Origin: CBDEGK01 sp965237855
GTDB lineage: Bacteria; Pseudomonadota; Gammaproteobacteria; Pseudomonadales; Halieaceae
Reading direction: 5' to 3'
Length of the DNA: 64,000 nt
Assembly: GCA_965237855.1 (NCBI GenBank)
Contig: CBDEGK010000008.1
Location: forward strand, 1 to 64,000
The position numbers and the translations under genes were made by a program. The notes below the pieces were generated by a model that worked only from the letters and a program-made list of their open reading frames with translations, was not told the DNA's origin and ran no database searches. This document shows, in pieces, positions 33,938 through 44,553 of the stretch. The first letter of the stretch is position 1. The number at the start of each line of letters is the position of its first letter.

Positions 33938-35160
33938 AGTTTTTCCCGGAGCTGTGCCAGCAACAACTGGTGCTGTCGCTCCACCAGGTTGTCGGTGGGA
34001 GCGGGGAAGCCGCTGAGACTACTGTGACCTGTAGATCCCTTTGCCAGGTGCGTAGTGTTGGCAATAGAGGCATCCGCCGCCACCTCGTCGGTTAGAGCGA
34101 TGGCTTCGGGCATCTCTATCACAGTTTGTTCCATTTCATCGATGATATGCTGGCAGTAGAGTGCCGAATAAAAATCCCCAGAGTGAATAGCGCCCGCCTC
34201 ACTCAGGCCGCAGCACAAGGATAGATCCAGCTTCAATGTAGCCTCGGACTGCAAGCTGCCCGCTAACAGCCGTATCAGCCAGGCTGAACAGACGGCCCGG
34301 AAAACGGGGGAGCCACTTTTGTGTTGGCCGGCGAAACAGACCAGGATGCCGAACTGCCGCACCACCAGTATTTCCCCATCGTAGAGTTCGGCTGCCGCCG
34401 CTATCAGTTCATTCTGAAAGAGCGTGTAACGAAGCAGAGTGGATTCATCGAGAGTTTCGACATAGGATGCCAGGCTATCCAGGCGCACGTACAGCAGGCC
34501 AACCGTTTCGTAGTCTGCCAGTTCTTGCCCCAGTTCCTGTCTGGGTTGTAGTAGTTCCAGTGGCAGCTCCTCCACTGCAGCCTCCAGGGCAGCGAGTTCG
34601 TCGTCATAAACGCCCCCGTCCTGTCCGAGTCTAAGCTTCTCCGCGATCGCCAACAGCCTGCCGGTATAGCGATGACTCAGGCGGCTGCACAACACCGTTA
34701 CGAACAAACTGAGTACAATGGCCAGCATCAACACACTCATGGCCATTGACCTCTGTTCCGCGAGCGCCGTGTTATCGCGCAAATAGATCCGCAATCTCCC
34801 GGCCTCCTTCCCATCCAGCAATATCTCCGTTGTGTAGATGGCACCGGTGTCGGCACCGGCAGCGCCGATCTGGCGCTGCTCGACATCGTAAACGCGTATA
34901 CCGCGGAGTTGATTTAGTGACACCAGCCGCTCCAGATTTACTTCCATGCCGATCAGGTCACCGCGGGCCAGGATATTGCTGATCTCGCGCGCCGACTCCA
35001 GCGCCACCATGTCGCCATACTCCGCTTCTTGTTGCAGTAGTATGTAGCGTGAGCTGAAGCTGCCGACTGCTACCAATATCAAGCTCACCAACAGGCACAA
35101 GCCGCCGCAGACAAGTGCCAGTCTCTGGCTCAAGTTGAGACGATTAAACAACTTTTGCAT
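33934..35160 (-). CDS. AhpA/YtjB-like inner-membrane protein
   Basis: A 408-residue protein with a transmembrane helix at about 14-36, an extracytoplasmic sensor-like region (40-135) and a second helix at about 140-160. A cytoplasmic HAMP-like linker and a degenerate cyclase-like domain (ADYETVGLLYVRLDSLASYV) follow. Genes of the YtjB/Smp/AhpA type are typically divergent from serB, as here, with a 44-base gap. Some Pseudomonas homologues are described as affecting haemolysin expression; a molecular role is not established. The stop overlaps parC. Confidence 0.65.
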   Translation of the reverse strand: MQKLFNRLNLSQRLALVCGGLCLLVSLILVAVGSFSSRYILLQQEAEYGDMVALESAREISNILARGDLIGMEVNLERLVSLNQLRGIRVYDVEQRQIGAAGADTGAIYTTEILLDGKEAGRLRIYLRDNTALAEQRSMAMSVLMLAIVLSLFVTVLCSRLSHRYTGRLLAIAEKLRLGQDGGVYDDELAALEAAVEELPLELLQPRQELGQELADYETVGLLYVRLDSLASYVETLDESTLLRYTLFQNELIAAAAELYDGEILVVRQFGILVCFAGQHKSGSPVFRAVCSAWLIRLLAGSLQSEATLKLDLSLCCGLSEAGAIHSGDFYSALYCQHIIDEMEQTVIEMPEAIALTDEVAADASIANTTHLAKGSTGHSSLSGFPAPTDNLVERQHQLLLAQLREKL

Positions 35161-35204
35161 AGGGTGGAGAATCCTAGTCTGATACTGTGGGCAGCGGTTA
35201 GAAT

Positions 35205-36449
35205 ATGCGTTTTTATCGCAGGAATCATGCCTTGAAAGAGATATTGTTGATAAACATCGCAGGTAAGGATCGACCCGGCGTTACCGCCTCGATAACAGGC
35301 ATCCTGGCTGACTTTGACGTCAACGTGCTGGATATTGGTCAGTCTGTGATCCATGACACCTTGTCATTGGGTGTGTTGGTGGAGCTGCCGGAAAAGGCGC
35401 AACAGTCCTCGGTGCTCAAAGACATTCAATTTTGCACCTCCGAACTGGATATGCAGGTCTGGTTTACACCCATCAGCGAAGAAAGTTATGGCCAGTGGGT
35501 GGGCGGGCAGGGCCGCCCGCGTTATGTGGTCACCTTGCTGGCACGCAAAATTACCGCACTGCACTTATCGCGAGTTACCGGAGTATTTGTTGGCAACCAG
35601 CTGAATATTGATGGCATTAACCGCTTGTCAGGCAGGGTTCAACTGGGGGATCAACCAACACTTGGCAAGGCCTGTGTTGAGTTCTCGGTGCGTGGAGAAT
35701 TAGACGATGCACAGTTGTTCCGGCGCGACCTGTTGGAGCTGGCCAGTGATATGGATGTTGATATCTCTTTGCAGGAAGACAATATGTATCGACGCAACCG
35801 CCGCCTTGTCGCCTTCGACATGGACTCGACCCTGATTGAAACAGAGGTCATAGATGAGCTCGCAGCAAGAGCTGGTGTGGGTGCAGAAGTCAGTGCGATT
35901 ACCGAGCAGGCGATGCGAGGCGAGCTCGATTTTAAAGAGAGTTTCGCACGGCGCGTTGCCCTCTTGAAGGGTCTGGACGAATCAGTGTTGGCAGATGTCG
36001 CCGCACATCTACCGATGACTGAAGGCGCCGAGCACCTGATAAACACTTTAAAATCACTGGGTTACAAAACCGCTATCCTCTCCGGTGGGTTTAATTATTT
36101 CGGCAGACATCTGCAGCAAAAACTGGGCATTGATTATGTCTATGCCAACGAGCTGGAAATCGAAAATGGGAAAGTAACCGGTCGGGTTCTGGAGCCCGTG
36201 GTAGACGGATTGCGCAAAGCCAGTTTGCTGCGCGAAATCGCCGAGCGTGAGGGCATTGATCTACAGCAGGTAATCAGTGTCGGTGATGGTGCCAACGACC
36301 TGCCGATGCTGAGCATAGCCGGACTGGGTATCGCCTTTAGGGCCAAACCCCTGGTTGTGCAGGAAGCCGATCAAGCGATCTCCACCCTGGGTTTGGATGG
36401 TATTCTCTACTTGTTGGGTATTGGAGACCGCTACCAGCTTAGTGAGTAG
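35205..36449 (+). CDS. serB: Phosphoserine phosphatase
   Basis: SerB performs the last step of serine synthesis. The protein (up to 414 residues) has N-terminal tandem ACT-like regions (LLINIAGKDRPGVTASITGI; RYVVTLLARKITALHLSRV), then the HAD core. The nucleophile motif DMDST is at 205-209, followed by SGGFNYF and GDGANDLPML. The start is uncertain: ATG 35205 adds nine residues before the family-like LKEILLIN, for which TTG 35232 could serve. Neighbouring parC and AhpA-like genes match Pseudomonas-type synteny. Confidence 0.95.
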   Translation: MRFYRRNHALKEILLINIAGKDRPGVTASITGILADFDVNVLDIGQSVIHDTLSLGVLVELPEKAQQSSVLKDIQFCTSELDMQVWFTPISEESYGQWVGGQGRPRYVVTLLARKITALHLSRVTGVFVGNQLNIDGINRLSGRVQLGDQPTLGKACVEFSVRGELDDAQLFRRDLLELASDMDVDISLQEDNMYRRNRRLVAFDMDSTLIETEVIDELAARAGVGAEVSAITEQAMRGELDFKESFARRVALLKGLDESVLADVAAHLPMTEGAEHLINTLKSLGYKTAILSGGFNYFGRHLQQKLGIDYVYANELEIENGKVTGRVLEPVVDGLRKASLLREIAEREGIDLQQVISVGDGANDLPMLSIAGLGIAFRAKPLVVQEADQAISTLGLDGILYLLGIGDRYQLSE

Positions 36450-36468
36450 CGCTGGATAAAGAGTTGGC

Positions 36469-38262
36469 TCAGATATTGTTCCACAGCGATTCAAACTGCG
36501 TGTTGATAATGTCGCCCTTGTCCTGCACGACGTCCTCCAGCTGCTGGATATAGCGGAACTCGAACTGATTGTAGGCCGCTGTTGAGGAAACTTTCTTGAA
36601 CAGCTGGATATACGATTCCTCGCCGCCGCGCATCAGCTTGACCTTCTGTCTCTCCTTGAAACCCACTCGTGGCGTTATCAAGGTATTAGGTTGTCCCACC
36701 AGCTTGATTTCTGGCAGTAGCAGGGAGCGCATCATGTCGCCGTCTTCACCGGTTTTATGCTGTACGCTGGCACCGTAGGGGGTCGCGCGAGGGCTCAAAA
36801 GCTCGACCCCCAGCAAGGTAGTTTGATCCTTGAGCTGGCTTACCCAGCGAATAACGGCGATGCTCCAGGCATTATTGTCTACTTCCCGCACCGCGATGAC
36901 ATCACCGGTTTTAATGTGACTGGGAATGTCGGCCGACCACTCCAGGCAATAACCACCGGGGCTGACATTGGCCATGCGCACTGGAAATACCGGATGACGT
37001 TCTTTGCTGTTGCGGTCGGTGCTCTGCTCAGCTTCGCGGATGTGATACTCAATATCTTCGAGGTCGACATCTTCACCGTCTGCCTCGTCATTCGAGAAGG
37101 CGCTGTCCCATATTGCTTTCTCGCGAGAGGATTCCTTGTCCATGAAGGGGTTTTTGTCCTGCCCCTCTTCCAGCGACTCGCTGGAATCCCTGGAGATCAG
37201 CTTCTCAAAGCTAATACCGCCACAGACGTAATAATGGGTATTGCTCAAGCCAACCGAAACCCAGAGCTTTTCCTGGACGGGGGCCCGCGCAAAGTTGCGC
37301 TTACTCATTACACCCCAAGAGGTAATGATGTGATCAAGGACATTGGGCGATACCGCCGTGTCCTTGTCGAACACAATGGCTCGCTCACCGGTGTCGTTGC
37401 GCAAATTTTTGAGGTGCTCAATCAGGTCATCGGTGTTGATCAACCTGCAGGTAGGTCCTGGTTCTTCGCTATAGAGTGAACCGTAGAGGGGCGGGTGATC
37501 GCTGGCGAAATCTACCAGGAACAAACCTTCTCCCTCTTCAGGAGGCAGCATCTGTAGATGTACTACCCATTCTCGCAAGCCCTTGAAAACGCCGGCCAGA
37601 TCTCTCTGGCGAAGTTGGTTGGGTTTGCAGCAACCCATCATCAGAGCGCGCAGGTAGGTATCTGTAATGCTGCCATTACCGGAAATATCATCCACGACAA
37701 TCTGGCTGGTCAATTTTTGTCGTTCGGCCAACAGGTAAAGCTGATGCAACTCCGTCCAGGCGTTCAGTTCCACCGGTTGATAGAGTTGGTATGAGACCAG
37801 CAGGCGCATGCTGCCCGAGGTAATTGCCCGGTGTACCGACTGACAGACTAACTTGGCTGGATTGGTGTTGGTGATGGATTGCCGTCTCTGGATAGTCTGA
37901 ATCGCGACAATGGTATAAGCCGTGGTTGTGAGCTCGAACAGGTTCTGCGCCAGTCGACTGGCCTTGCGAGGCTCTTCCGGTAACACCACGGGTTGGTTCA
38001 AATAAAATTTTGACAGCGTGGACAGCGCCACCTGAAAAGTGGAGCGCAGGGCCTCGAGGATCTCAAAGCGCACATCGGGTGCCATGTCGACTCTATTGAG
38101 ATCGCTTATTGCACTGCGCAGCTGCTGAGCCACCTGGGCAGAATTAGCCATCGGCAGGCTCTCTGCCCAGGCACGCGCCTGTTCGGCAGACAGTTCGAAT
38201 AGTGCGAATTCCGCCAGATCCTGACGGGGAATTCGTAATTTGATGGGTTCGTTATTGCTCAT
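36469..38262 (-). CDS. Large PilZ-like / DUF1631-type protein
   Basis: A protein of about 597 residues, largely helical in the first 430, with an acidic segment near 370-400 (SNDEADGEDVDLEDIEYH). A C-terminal region contains VRMANVSPGGYCLEW, a pattern (N-x-S-x-x-G) seen in PilZ c-di-GMP-binding domains. The Arg-rich part of the PilZ motif is not clear, so nucleotide binding is uncertain. Similar proteins lie near serB/fimX in Pseudomonas. I chose the second Met (38262). It is convergent with serB and divergent from efp. Confidence 0.55.
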   Translation of the reverse strand: MSNNEPIKLRIPRQDLAEFALFELSAEQARAWAESLPMANSAQVAQQLRSAISDLNRVDMAPDVRFEILEALRSTFQVALSTLSKFYLNQPVVLPEEPRKASRLAQNLFELTTTAYTIVAIQTIQRRQSITNTNPAKLVCQSVHRAITSGSMRLLVSYQLYQPVELNAWTELHQLYLLAERQKLTSQIVVDDISGNGSITDTYLRALMMGCCKPNQLRQRDLAGVFKGLREWVVHLQMLPPEEGEGLFLVDFASDHPPLYGSLYSEEPGPTCRLINTDDLIEHLKNLRNDTGERAIVFDKDTAVSPNVLDHIITSWGVMSKRNFARAPVQEKLWVSVGLSNTHYYVCGGISFEKLISRDSSESLEEGQDKNPFMDKESSREKAIWDSAFSNDEADGEDVDLEDIEYHIREAEQSTDRNSKERHPVFPVRMANVSPGGYCLEWSADIPSHIKTGDVIAVREVDNNAWSIAVIRWVSQLKDQTTLLGVELLSPRATPYGASVQHKTGEDGDMMRSLLLPEIKLVGQPNTLITPRVGFKERQKVKLMRGGEESYIQLFKKVSSTAAYNQFEFRYIQQLEDVVQDKGDIINTQFESLWNNI

Positions 38263-38271
38263 CGGCCCCAC

Positions 38272-38511
38272 AATTGGTTATTCGTCAAATGTGCGATTAC
38301 CTTAACAACACACTATAAGTGGCTGTTTTGTATTTATTATAGGTGAAAAATCGCGCAAATAGGACGTCTTTTTAGTGTTGTCTGTGAACTGCGTCGCACT
38401 CCAGCTGCGACTATCCCCGCTACAGTGAATCACCAATGTTGCCATGTGTCCAGTGGGCCAGGCTTTCCGGTATGATATGCCCCTTTTTGACGCAATACAG
38501 AGACAAAGGTT
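38272..38511. other. Divergent promoter region before efp
   Basis: A 240-base gap between the PilZ-like gene and efp with no gene. A -10-like TATGAT is at 38471-38476, 36 bases before the efp ATG. I could not pair it with a well-spaced -35 box. Confidence 0.35.
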
Positions 38512-39081
38512 ATGGCTAGCTACTCCACCAGTGATTTCCGCTCCGGGCTTAAGGTGATGTTGGAGGGAGATCCCTGCAGTATCGTGGAAAACGAATTTGT
38601 TAAGCCAGGGAAGGGGCAGGCCTTTAGTCGTGTGAAGCTGCGCAACCTGAAAACAGGTCGGGTTTGGGAGCGCACCTTTAAATCCGGCGAATCCCTGGAA
38701 GCTGCAGATGTCATGGAACGGGACATGGAATACCTGTACAGCGATGGCGAATTCTGGCATTTCATGGAGCCCGACACCTACGAGCAATACCAGGCGGATA
38801 AAAATGCAGTGGGAGAAAACTACCAGTGGCTCAAGGAGCAGGATCGCTGTGAAGTGACCCTCTACAATGACTCACCGTTGTCGATTACCCCGGCAAATTT
38901 TGTCGAGCTGGAAATCACCCAGACCGACCCGGGTCTGAAGGGTGATACAGCCAGTGGAGGTAGCAAGCCTGCCACTTTAAGCACCGGTGCCGTGGTCAAG
39001 GTTCCCCTGTTCCTGAGCGAGGGTGAAATTATCCGGATTGACACCCGCAGTGGTGAATACGTGGGTCGCGGAAAATCCTGA
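38512..39081 (+). CDS. efp: Elongation factor P
   Basis: EF-P rescues ribosomes stalled at polyproline stretches. The 189-residue protein has the three-domain length, with Lys34 in KPGKGQAFSR at the tip of domain I, the residue that is beta-lysylated by EpmA in gammaproteobacteria. The EpmA gene follows after seven bases. The adhesin at 3925 itself contains a four-proline run that would need EF-P for efficient translation (inference). Confidence 0.97.
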   Translation: MASYSTSDFRSGLKVMLEGDPCSIVENEFVKPGKGQAFSRVKLRNLKTGRVWERTFKSGESLEAADVMERDMEYLYSDGEFWHFMEPDTYEQYQADKNAVGENYQWLKEQDRCEVTLYNDSPLSITPANFVELEITQTDPGLKGDTASGGSKPATLSTGAVVKVPLFLSEGEIIRIDTRSGEYVGRGKS

Positions 39082-39088
39082 CGTTGCC

Positions 39089-40024
39089 ATGATCAATTGG
39101 CAGCCCAGCGCCGAGCTAGAACTTCTGCAGGCGCGAGCGCAGCTGTTACGAACTGTTCGCGAGTTTTTCGCCGCCCGCGAGGTACTGGAAGTTGAAACTC
39201 CGCTGCTGTGCAGCTCGCCGGTAACCGATTCCCATATACAGATTTTCGAGAGTGAGGGGCGCTACCTGCAGACATCCCCCGAGTACGCCATGAAACGCCT
39301 TCTGGTCGCCGGATCGGGGCCAATCTACCAGGTTTGCAAAGCTTTTCGGCAGGAGGAGGCAGGTTCGCGCCACAATCCCGAATTCACGATGTTGGAATGG
39401 TATCGGCCCGGTTTCGGCGCTCGCGAACTCATGGATGAAGTGCAGTCGCTGTTAGAGTTGGTGCTGGGTCCCAACGAAGTCTCTCGCTACAGTTACCGTG
39501 AGCTGTTTGCCGAGTTCGCCGGTGTTGATCCATTCTCGGAATCCCAGGAGCGCCTGGCACATCGCCTGGGCAAGGTAACGGAGCTGAATTTCATGCCCGA
39601 TTGCCGGGACGCCTGGTTAGATCTGTTGCTCAGTCATGTCATAGAGCCGCAACTTCGCGACCGGGGCCCTGTGTTTGTTTACGATTATCCAGCCTCTCAG
39701 GCTGCCCTGGCGCGATTGCGAGACGAGGACGATTACCCCGTGGCAGAGCGTTTTGAGGTTTATGTGCGCGGTGTGGAGCTGGCCAATGGCTACAGGGAAC
39801 TGTGCGATGCAAATGAGCTGGCGCAGCGGTTTGAGCGAGAGAATGAATCATTGCGAGTCCGGGGTGAGGCCGAGAGGCCCGTGGACCAGCGCCTGCTACA
39901 GGCAATAGCGGAGGGATTGCCGGAGTGTGCCGGGGTTGCGCTGGGCCTTGATCGACTATTAATGCTGCAGTCGGGCAGCGATGATATCCAGCAGGTGCTA
40001 AGTTTTGACTGGTCCCGCGCCTGA
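39089..40024 (+). CDS. epmA: EF-P--(R)-beta-lysine ligase
   Basis: EpmA (PoxA/GenX) is a truncated class-II lysyl-tRNA synthetase homologue that attaches beta-lysine to EF-P Lys34. The 311-residue protein lacks the anticodon domain. It has motif 2 (VCKAFRQEEAGSRHNPEFTM) and motif 3 (GVALGLDRLLML). I chose the ATG at 39089; an earlier in-frame codon would lie inside efp. It is cotranscribed with efp. The mutase gene epmB is not in the window. Confidence 0.95.
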   Translation: MINWQPSAELELLQARAQLLRTVREFFAAREVLEVETPLLCSSPVTDSHIQIFESEGRYLQTSPEYAMKRLLVAGSGPIYQVCKAFRQEEAGSRHNPEFTMLEWYRPGFGARELMDEVQSLLELVLGPNEVSRYSYRELFAEFAGVDPFSESQERLAHRLGKVTELNFMPDCRDAWLDLLLSHVIEPQLRDRGPVFVYDYPASQAALARLRDEDDYPVAERFEVYVRGVELANGYRELCDANELAQRFERENESLRVRGEAERPVDQRLLQAIAEGLPECAGVALGLDRLLMLQSGSDDIQQVLSFDWSRA

Positions 40025-40450
40025 CACCACGGCGGGCCCGTAGCCCGCAATAAATTCGGCGGGTAATCGGCGCGGCTTACCGGTACTCAAGGCAACGCAG
40101 ACGAAGTTCATGCCGCCGCGCAACAAGGTCTGTTGATCGCTTTGGCGAACTATCTGGAAGCGCCTGGACATGGTGAGACGACCATCCCAATCGACAATCC
40201 AGGTGGCGATTATCAGTTCGTCCTCCAGGTGGGAAGCCTGCAGATAATTAAATTCGCTATGGGTAATGACCATGGCGCGGTCAAGCTCTCGATAGCACTG
40301 CAAATCGAGCCCCAGCGATACCGAATGCCCCCAGGCCACCTGTTCACACCATTTCACGTAGACCGCATTGTTGGTGTGTTGCAGCCCGTCAATGTGCTTC
40401 AACTCAACCTGCGCTTCCTGGGTAAATGGATTGGACCAGTCCCAGTCCAT
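39998..40450 (-). CDS. Acyl-CoA thioesterase, 4HBT/YbgC type
   Basis: A 150-residue hotdog-fold protein. The active-site region has HIDGLQHTNNAVYVKWCEQV, matching the 4-hydroxybenzoyl-CoA thioesterase pattern, with Asp in the catalytic position. It should hydrolyse short or medium acyl-CoA; the substrate is unknown. It overlaps the 3' end of epmA by 27 bases on the opposite strand and begins at the last base of the nhaC stop, so it is coupled to nhaC. Confidence 0.82.
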   Translation of the reverse strand: MDWDWSNPFTQEAQVELKHIDGLQHTNNAVYVKWCEQVAWGHSVSLGLDLQCYRELDRAMVITHSEFNYLQASHLEDELIIATWIVDWDGRLTMSRRFQIVRQSDQQTLLRGGMNFVCVALSTGKPRRLPAEFIAGYGPAVVSGAGPVKT

Positions 40451-41916
40451 CAGGCTGCGCTGGCCAACTCTGACCTCAGTTCGGGTTCCAGCGGTTTTTG
40501 GGCGATCTGGAAATAACCATAAAGCACCGCGATTATGGGGCAGAAATAGTTGAAGAAGGCGAAAGGCGCATAGGCCATGGTGCTGACCCCCAGGGTGGCT
40601 GCCATATAGGCGCCACAGGTATTCCAGGGTACCAGGGCCGAGGTCAGGGTGGCGCTGTCTTCCAGCGTCCGCGACAGGTTGAGAGAGGACAGCCCGCGCT
40701 TTTGAAACTCGTTGCGAAACATCCGCCCGGGCACGGTAATGGCAATAAACTGGTCGCTGGTAACCACATTGCTGGCGACACAGGTGCCGACAGTGGCCGC
40801 GACCAGACCACCGTTGCTATTAACTCGCTTCAGTGCCGTACCGACCAGGTACTGCAAGATGCCTACCCTCTCGATAGCGCCGCCAAAGGCCATGGCGCAG
40901 ATAATCAGCGAGCTGGTATTCATCATCGATTGCATGCCGCCCTTGGAGAGCAGCTGGTCCATAAATTCACTGTCGCTGTGAGAGGTGAAACCATCAAACA
41001 GACTGGTCCACACACCCTGCATCAGCTTCATTCCATGGGGAATATCGGCGTCTCCGACTAGCGCTAGGGTGGCAGACTGTTGAAAAACCAGCGCAAACAC
41101 CACGCCCACCAAGGTGCTGGTCATGATAGCGGCCAGCGCCGGTACCTTTTTGTAAGCCATGGTGAACATGACGATCAGCGGTATGAACAGGTACCAGCCA
41201 ATAGTGAATTGCTGAGCCAGGTTGTCGCGAAGTTCGTTGATCTGATCAGGCGGTGTGGCCTCGCCACCCCCGAAAAAGCTGAAGGCGACCAATGCCAGCA
41301 GAAAGCTCGGCACCGTGGTCCACAGCAGGTGGCGAATATGCTGAAACAAATCTACACCGGCGATGCCCGATGCCAGGTTGGTGGTATCTGAGAGCGGTGA
41401 CAGCTTGTCGCCCAGGTAAGCGCCGGAAATGATGGCACCGGCGGTGACCTCCGGGGACATATTAAAGCTGGCGGCTATCGCCATCATGCCAATGCCGATG
41501 GTGCCGGCAACCGTCCAGGATGAGCCGATACTCACCGCGGTGATGGCGCAGAGTATGGCGGTGGCCGCGTAAAAAATCGAAGGCGACAGCACTTCGACGC
41601 CGTAGTAGATGATGGCGGGAATGGTGCCCGCCAGAATCCAGGAGCCAATCAGCATACCGACCGATAACAGGATCAGCAGTGGCCCGAGACATAACTGGAT
41701 GCCATGCAAAATACCCCCCTCTACCTCCTTCCAGCTCAGACCCAGATGCATACCCACCAGGGCGACGGCACCGGCACAGAACAGCAGGGCGATCTGGTTG
41801 GCGCCATATGAGGAGTCGGCACCGTACAGGTAGACGGAGCAGGTCAGTAACACAATAAGCAGGAGGATGGGGGCCAGCGCTAGCGCGGGAGTGAGCACCT
41901 TGTTGTTATTTTCCAT
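40450..41916 (-). CDS. nhaC: NhaC-family Na+/H+ antiporter
   Basis: An inner-membrane transporter of about 488 residues with about eleven hydrophobic segments. Family signatures include SGAYLGDKLSPLSDTTNLAS and SSWTVAGTIGIG. It probably exchanges sodium for protons, which would fit a marine or brackish habitat, though related members exchange organic ions. I chose the ATG at 41916 (MENNNKVL), as the upstream extension is not membrane-like and would shorten the divergent promoter gap with the DMT gene. Confidence 0.88.
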   Translation of the reverse strand: MENNNKVLTPALALAPILLLIVLLTCSVYLYGADSSYGANQIALLFCAGAVALVGMHLGLSWKEVEGGILHGIQLCLGPLLILLSVGMLIGSWILAGTIPAIIYYGVEVLSPSIFYAATAILCAITAVSIGSSWTVAGTIGIGMMAIAASFNMSPEVTAGAIISGAYLGDKLSPLSDTTNLASGIAGVDLFQHIRHLLWTTVPSFLLALVAFSFFGGGEATPPDQINELRDNLAQQFTIGWYLFIPLIVMFTMAYKKVPALAAIMTSTLVGVVFALVFQQSATLALVGDADIPHGMKLMQGVWTSLFDGFTSHSDSEFMDQLLSKGGMQSMMNTSSLIICAMAFGGAIERVGILQYLVGTALKRVNSNGGLVAATVGTCVASNVVTSDQFIAITVPGRMFRNEFQKRGLSSLNLSRTLEDSATLTSALVPWNTCGAYMAATLGVSTMAYAPFAFFNYFCPIIAVLYGYFQIAQKPLEPELRSELASAA

Positions 41917-41982
41917 GGTGATTCGCTTGCCAGGATTCGCGACCATGGTACAGGCTGGGTCCTTTCAGTACTATGCTTGGTC

Positions 41983-42875
41983 ATGGCAAATCCCCCCCAC
42001 AATGATCGTCAGGCACTGATTTTGGGGCTGCTGGCGGTTGCGATCTGGTCGACGGTGGCGACGGCTTTCAAGCTGTCCCTGCGCCACCTCGACGTGTTCC
42101 AGCTCTTGTTCCTGGCCAGCACTGTTTCCGCGCTGGTGCTGTTGATGATTGTTGGCAAGCGCGGACAGCTTCCTTTATTGATGGAGTATCTTGGTCAGGC
42201 GCCGCGTTTCTATGTGCTGGTTGCAGCGCTGAATCCCTGCCTGTACTACTTGATACTGTTTTCGGCCTACGACCTATTGCCGGCGCAGCAGGCCCAGGCG
42301 ATCAACTATACCTGGGCCATTACCCTTGGGCTGATGGGGGTGTTCCTGTTGGGGCAGCGCCTGGGTTGGGTTGACGTATTGGCGAGCATAATGGGATACG
42401 GAGGCGTCGTGATTATCGCGACCCGGGGTGATTTGTTGAGCCTGCAGGTGGACGATCCGTGGGGGGTTTCGCTGGCCTTGTTCAGCACCCTGGTGTGGGC
42501 GTACTACTGGATCGTTAATACGCGCAATCAGCGTGACCCGGTGGTTTCTCTGTGCCTGAATTTTGTGCTGGCGGCGCCTGCCTGGCGATTTGCCTGGTTT
42601 TTTCCAGCTTGCCGGCGCCGAGTTGGCAGGGGCTGGCTGCTGCTGCCTACGTCGGCTGCTTCGAAATGGGCATTACCTTTGTTCTCTGGTCGCTGGCCCT
42701 GAAGAGAACATCTCACGTGAGCCGGGTGGCTAACCTGGTGTTTTTGGCGCCATTGCTGTCACTGATACCCATTCAGTTTATCCTGGGCGAGGACATCGCC
42801 AGTGCAACGCTGATTGGTCTGGCACTGATAATCCCCGCCTCAATGCTCCAGCAACTACAGCGGAAGGGGAGCTGA
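41983..42875 (+). pseudogene. EamA/DMT-family transporter, frameshifted
   Basis: A drug/metabolite-type permease with ten predicted helices if the frames are joined. The first frame runs from ATG 41983 through two EamA-like halves to about 42575. The next part (LAICLVFSSLPAPSWQGLAA through LIIPASMLQQLQRKGS) is in another frame to 42875. A one-base loss in the GC-rich run near 42565-42580 would explain it. Substrate unknown. The stop overlaps the start of the nuclease gene by one base (TGATG). Confidence 0.75.
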
Positions 42876-44553
42876 TGGCAAAAGCCTTGGCATCGGGGAA
42901 GGAATTGGCGAAGGAGCTGCCGCCGCTTTACTACCTGCATAATTTTGATGCCCTACTCAGTAGCGTTTGCGAGCTGTACGGGGATCTATTCAGTGAGGAT
43001 GAATTAGCCTATGTCACCTCCCTGCAACAGTTGAGTGAAGCCGCTCGCGGATTATACGTTCGGCTGATGTCGCGGGTGGGGCCGGTATTTCGCAGTGAAA
43101 AAATTGATTACCCGGAGCTGGGCCCGTTGCCGCCGCTGGCGCAGGAACTGAATGACGCAGAGCTGCTGCATAAGGTGGTGGCGCCCGAGCTGGAACAGAT
43201 TTTGGAGCTGTGCCGCAAGGATGAGTTGCTCGAGCTGTTTGGTGGCAATCTCGATGGCGCTGGCCGATTGAAGCGAGACCAGTTGCAGCATCGGATTCGT
43301 GAGGCATATACCGACGCGGAGGAGTGGGTGGCGTTGTGGGCAGCGTGGTATGCGGGACAGCTGTGGGAGCCCCGGCACCGGGAGCGGATCGAGTTGTTGC
43401 AGCTGTTGTTCTTTGGCAACCGCCGCCAGAGTCTGACCGATTTTGTGCTCAGCGACCTGGGAGTCGCTCGTTATGTTGATTACCCGCTGGATCCGGCTTT
43501 CCGCCTGTTTGAGAATCGAGAACAGCTCGACGAGTACCTGGCCATCACCCGCTTACGCGAAATCTATTATGAGGCCGAGGAAGCGGGAGATATTGAGGCA
43601 CTACTGCTACTGGTCAATCCGCTGTGCAGCGCTACGGATTCGCCGGCATTATCAGCGCGCTGGAACCAGCTGCGCAACCGCGTGGCAAGACAGCTTGAGC
43701 GGGAAAAATACCTCGAAGAAGCGCAGCAAGTGTACCGTTGTTCAAGTGACCATCCAGCGCGGGAGAGGCGGGTTCGTATTCTGCGGTCCGAAGGTGAGCT
43801 GGAGTCCGCGCTACAACTGTGTCAACTGATAAGCGCACAGCCCTGGTGTGAAGCTGAGCTGGATTTTGCCCTTGCCCAGATACCCGGTCTGCAGAAAAAA
43901 TTGGGCCAGCCCACGAACCCGGTTGTCGGCATCAGCTACAGCGAACAACGACTTTGTCTTGAGAACTCGGGGGTGAGGGTAGAGGAGGCTGTTGCTCAGC
44001 ACTATGCACAGCAATGGTCCCGGGTGTATTTTGCGGAAATATTTTGTTCAATGCATTGTTCGGACTTTGTTTCTGGGAGGAAATCTTCCAGCCGATCCGG
44101 GGTGCCTTTGTAAATCGTTTCCAGTCATCGCCTCTCGATATGCATAGCCGCGAGTTTTATCTGCGGCGACAGCCAGCCATTGATGCTCGCCTCAAACAGC
44201 TGGAATCCGAGGGCATTGCAGCCCTGGTGCTGGAGAATTTCGAGCGCTACCAGGGCTTGAGTTGCAGTTGGGTGAATTGGCGTTTTTTGGAGCGGGAGAT
44301 GCTGGTGCTCGCTCTCGAGCATGTGCCGTCCGCGATGTTGGCGGCGATATTTCGTCGCATCCTTTTTGATCCCCGGGCTAATCGCAGCGGCCTGCCAGAC
44401 CTGGTGGCCTTCGACAGCGAGAGAGGATTCAAATTGATGGAGGTCAAAGGCCCCGGCGACCAGGTGCAGGCCAACCAGCGGCGCTGGTTCCGATTTTTTC
44501 TGGAAGCTGGTATCCCCTTTGAAGTGGTCTGGGTTGAGTGGCGTCATGACTGA
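42875..44553 (+). pseudogene. FAN1-like VRR-NUC nuclease, frameshifted
   Basis: The joined protein (about 560 residues) resembles bacterial FAN1, a structure-specific nuclease linked to interstrand crosslink repair. The N-terminal part is helical. The C-terminal VRR-NUC domain has the PD-(D/E)xK residues in SGLPDLVAFD and LMEVKGPGDQVQANQRRW. The frame breaks at the A-run 44037-44039: adding one A rejoins YFAE to NILFNALFGLCFWEEIF. This is either a recent mutation or a homopolymer sequencing error. It overlaps the helicase gene by eight bases. Confidence 0.82.
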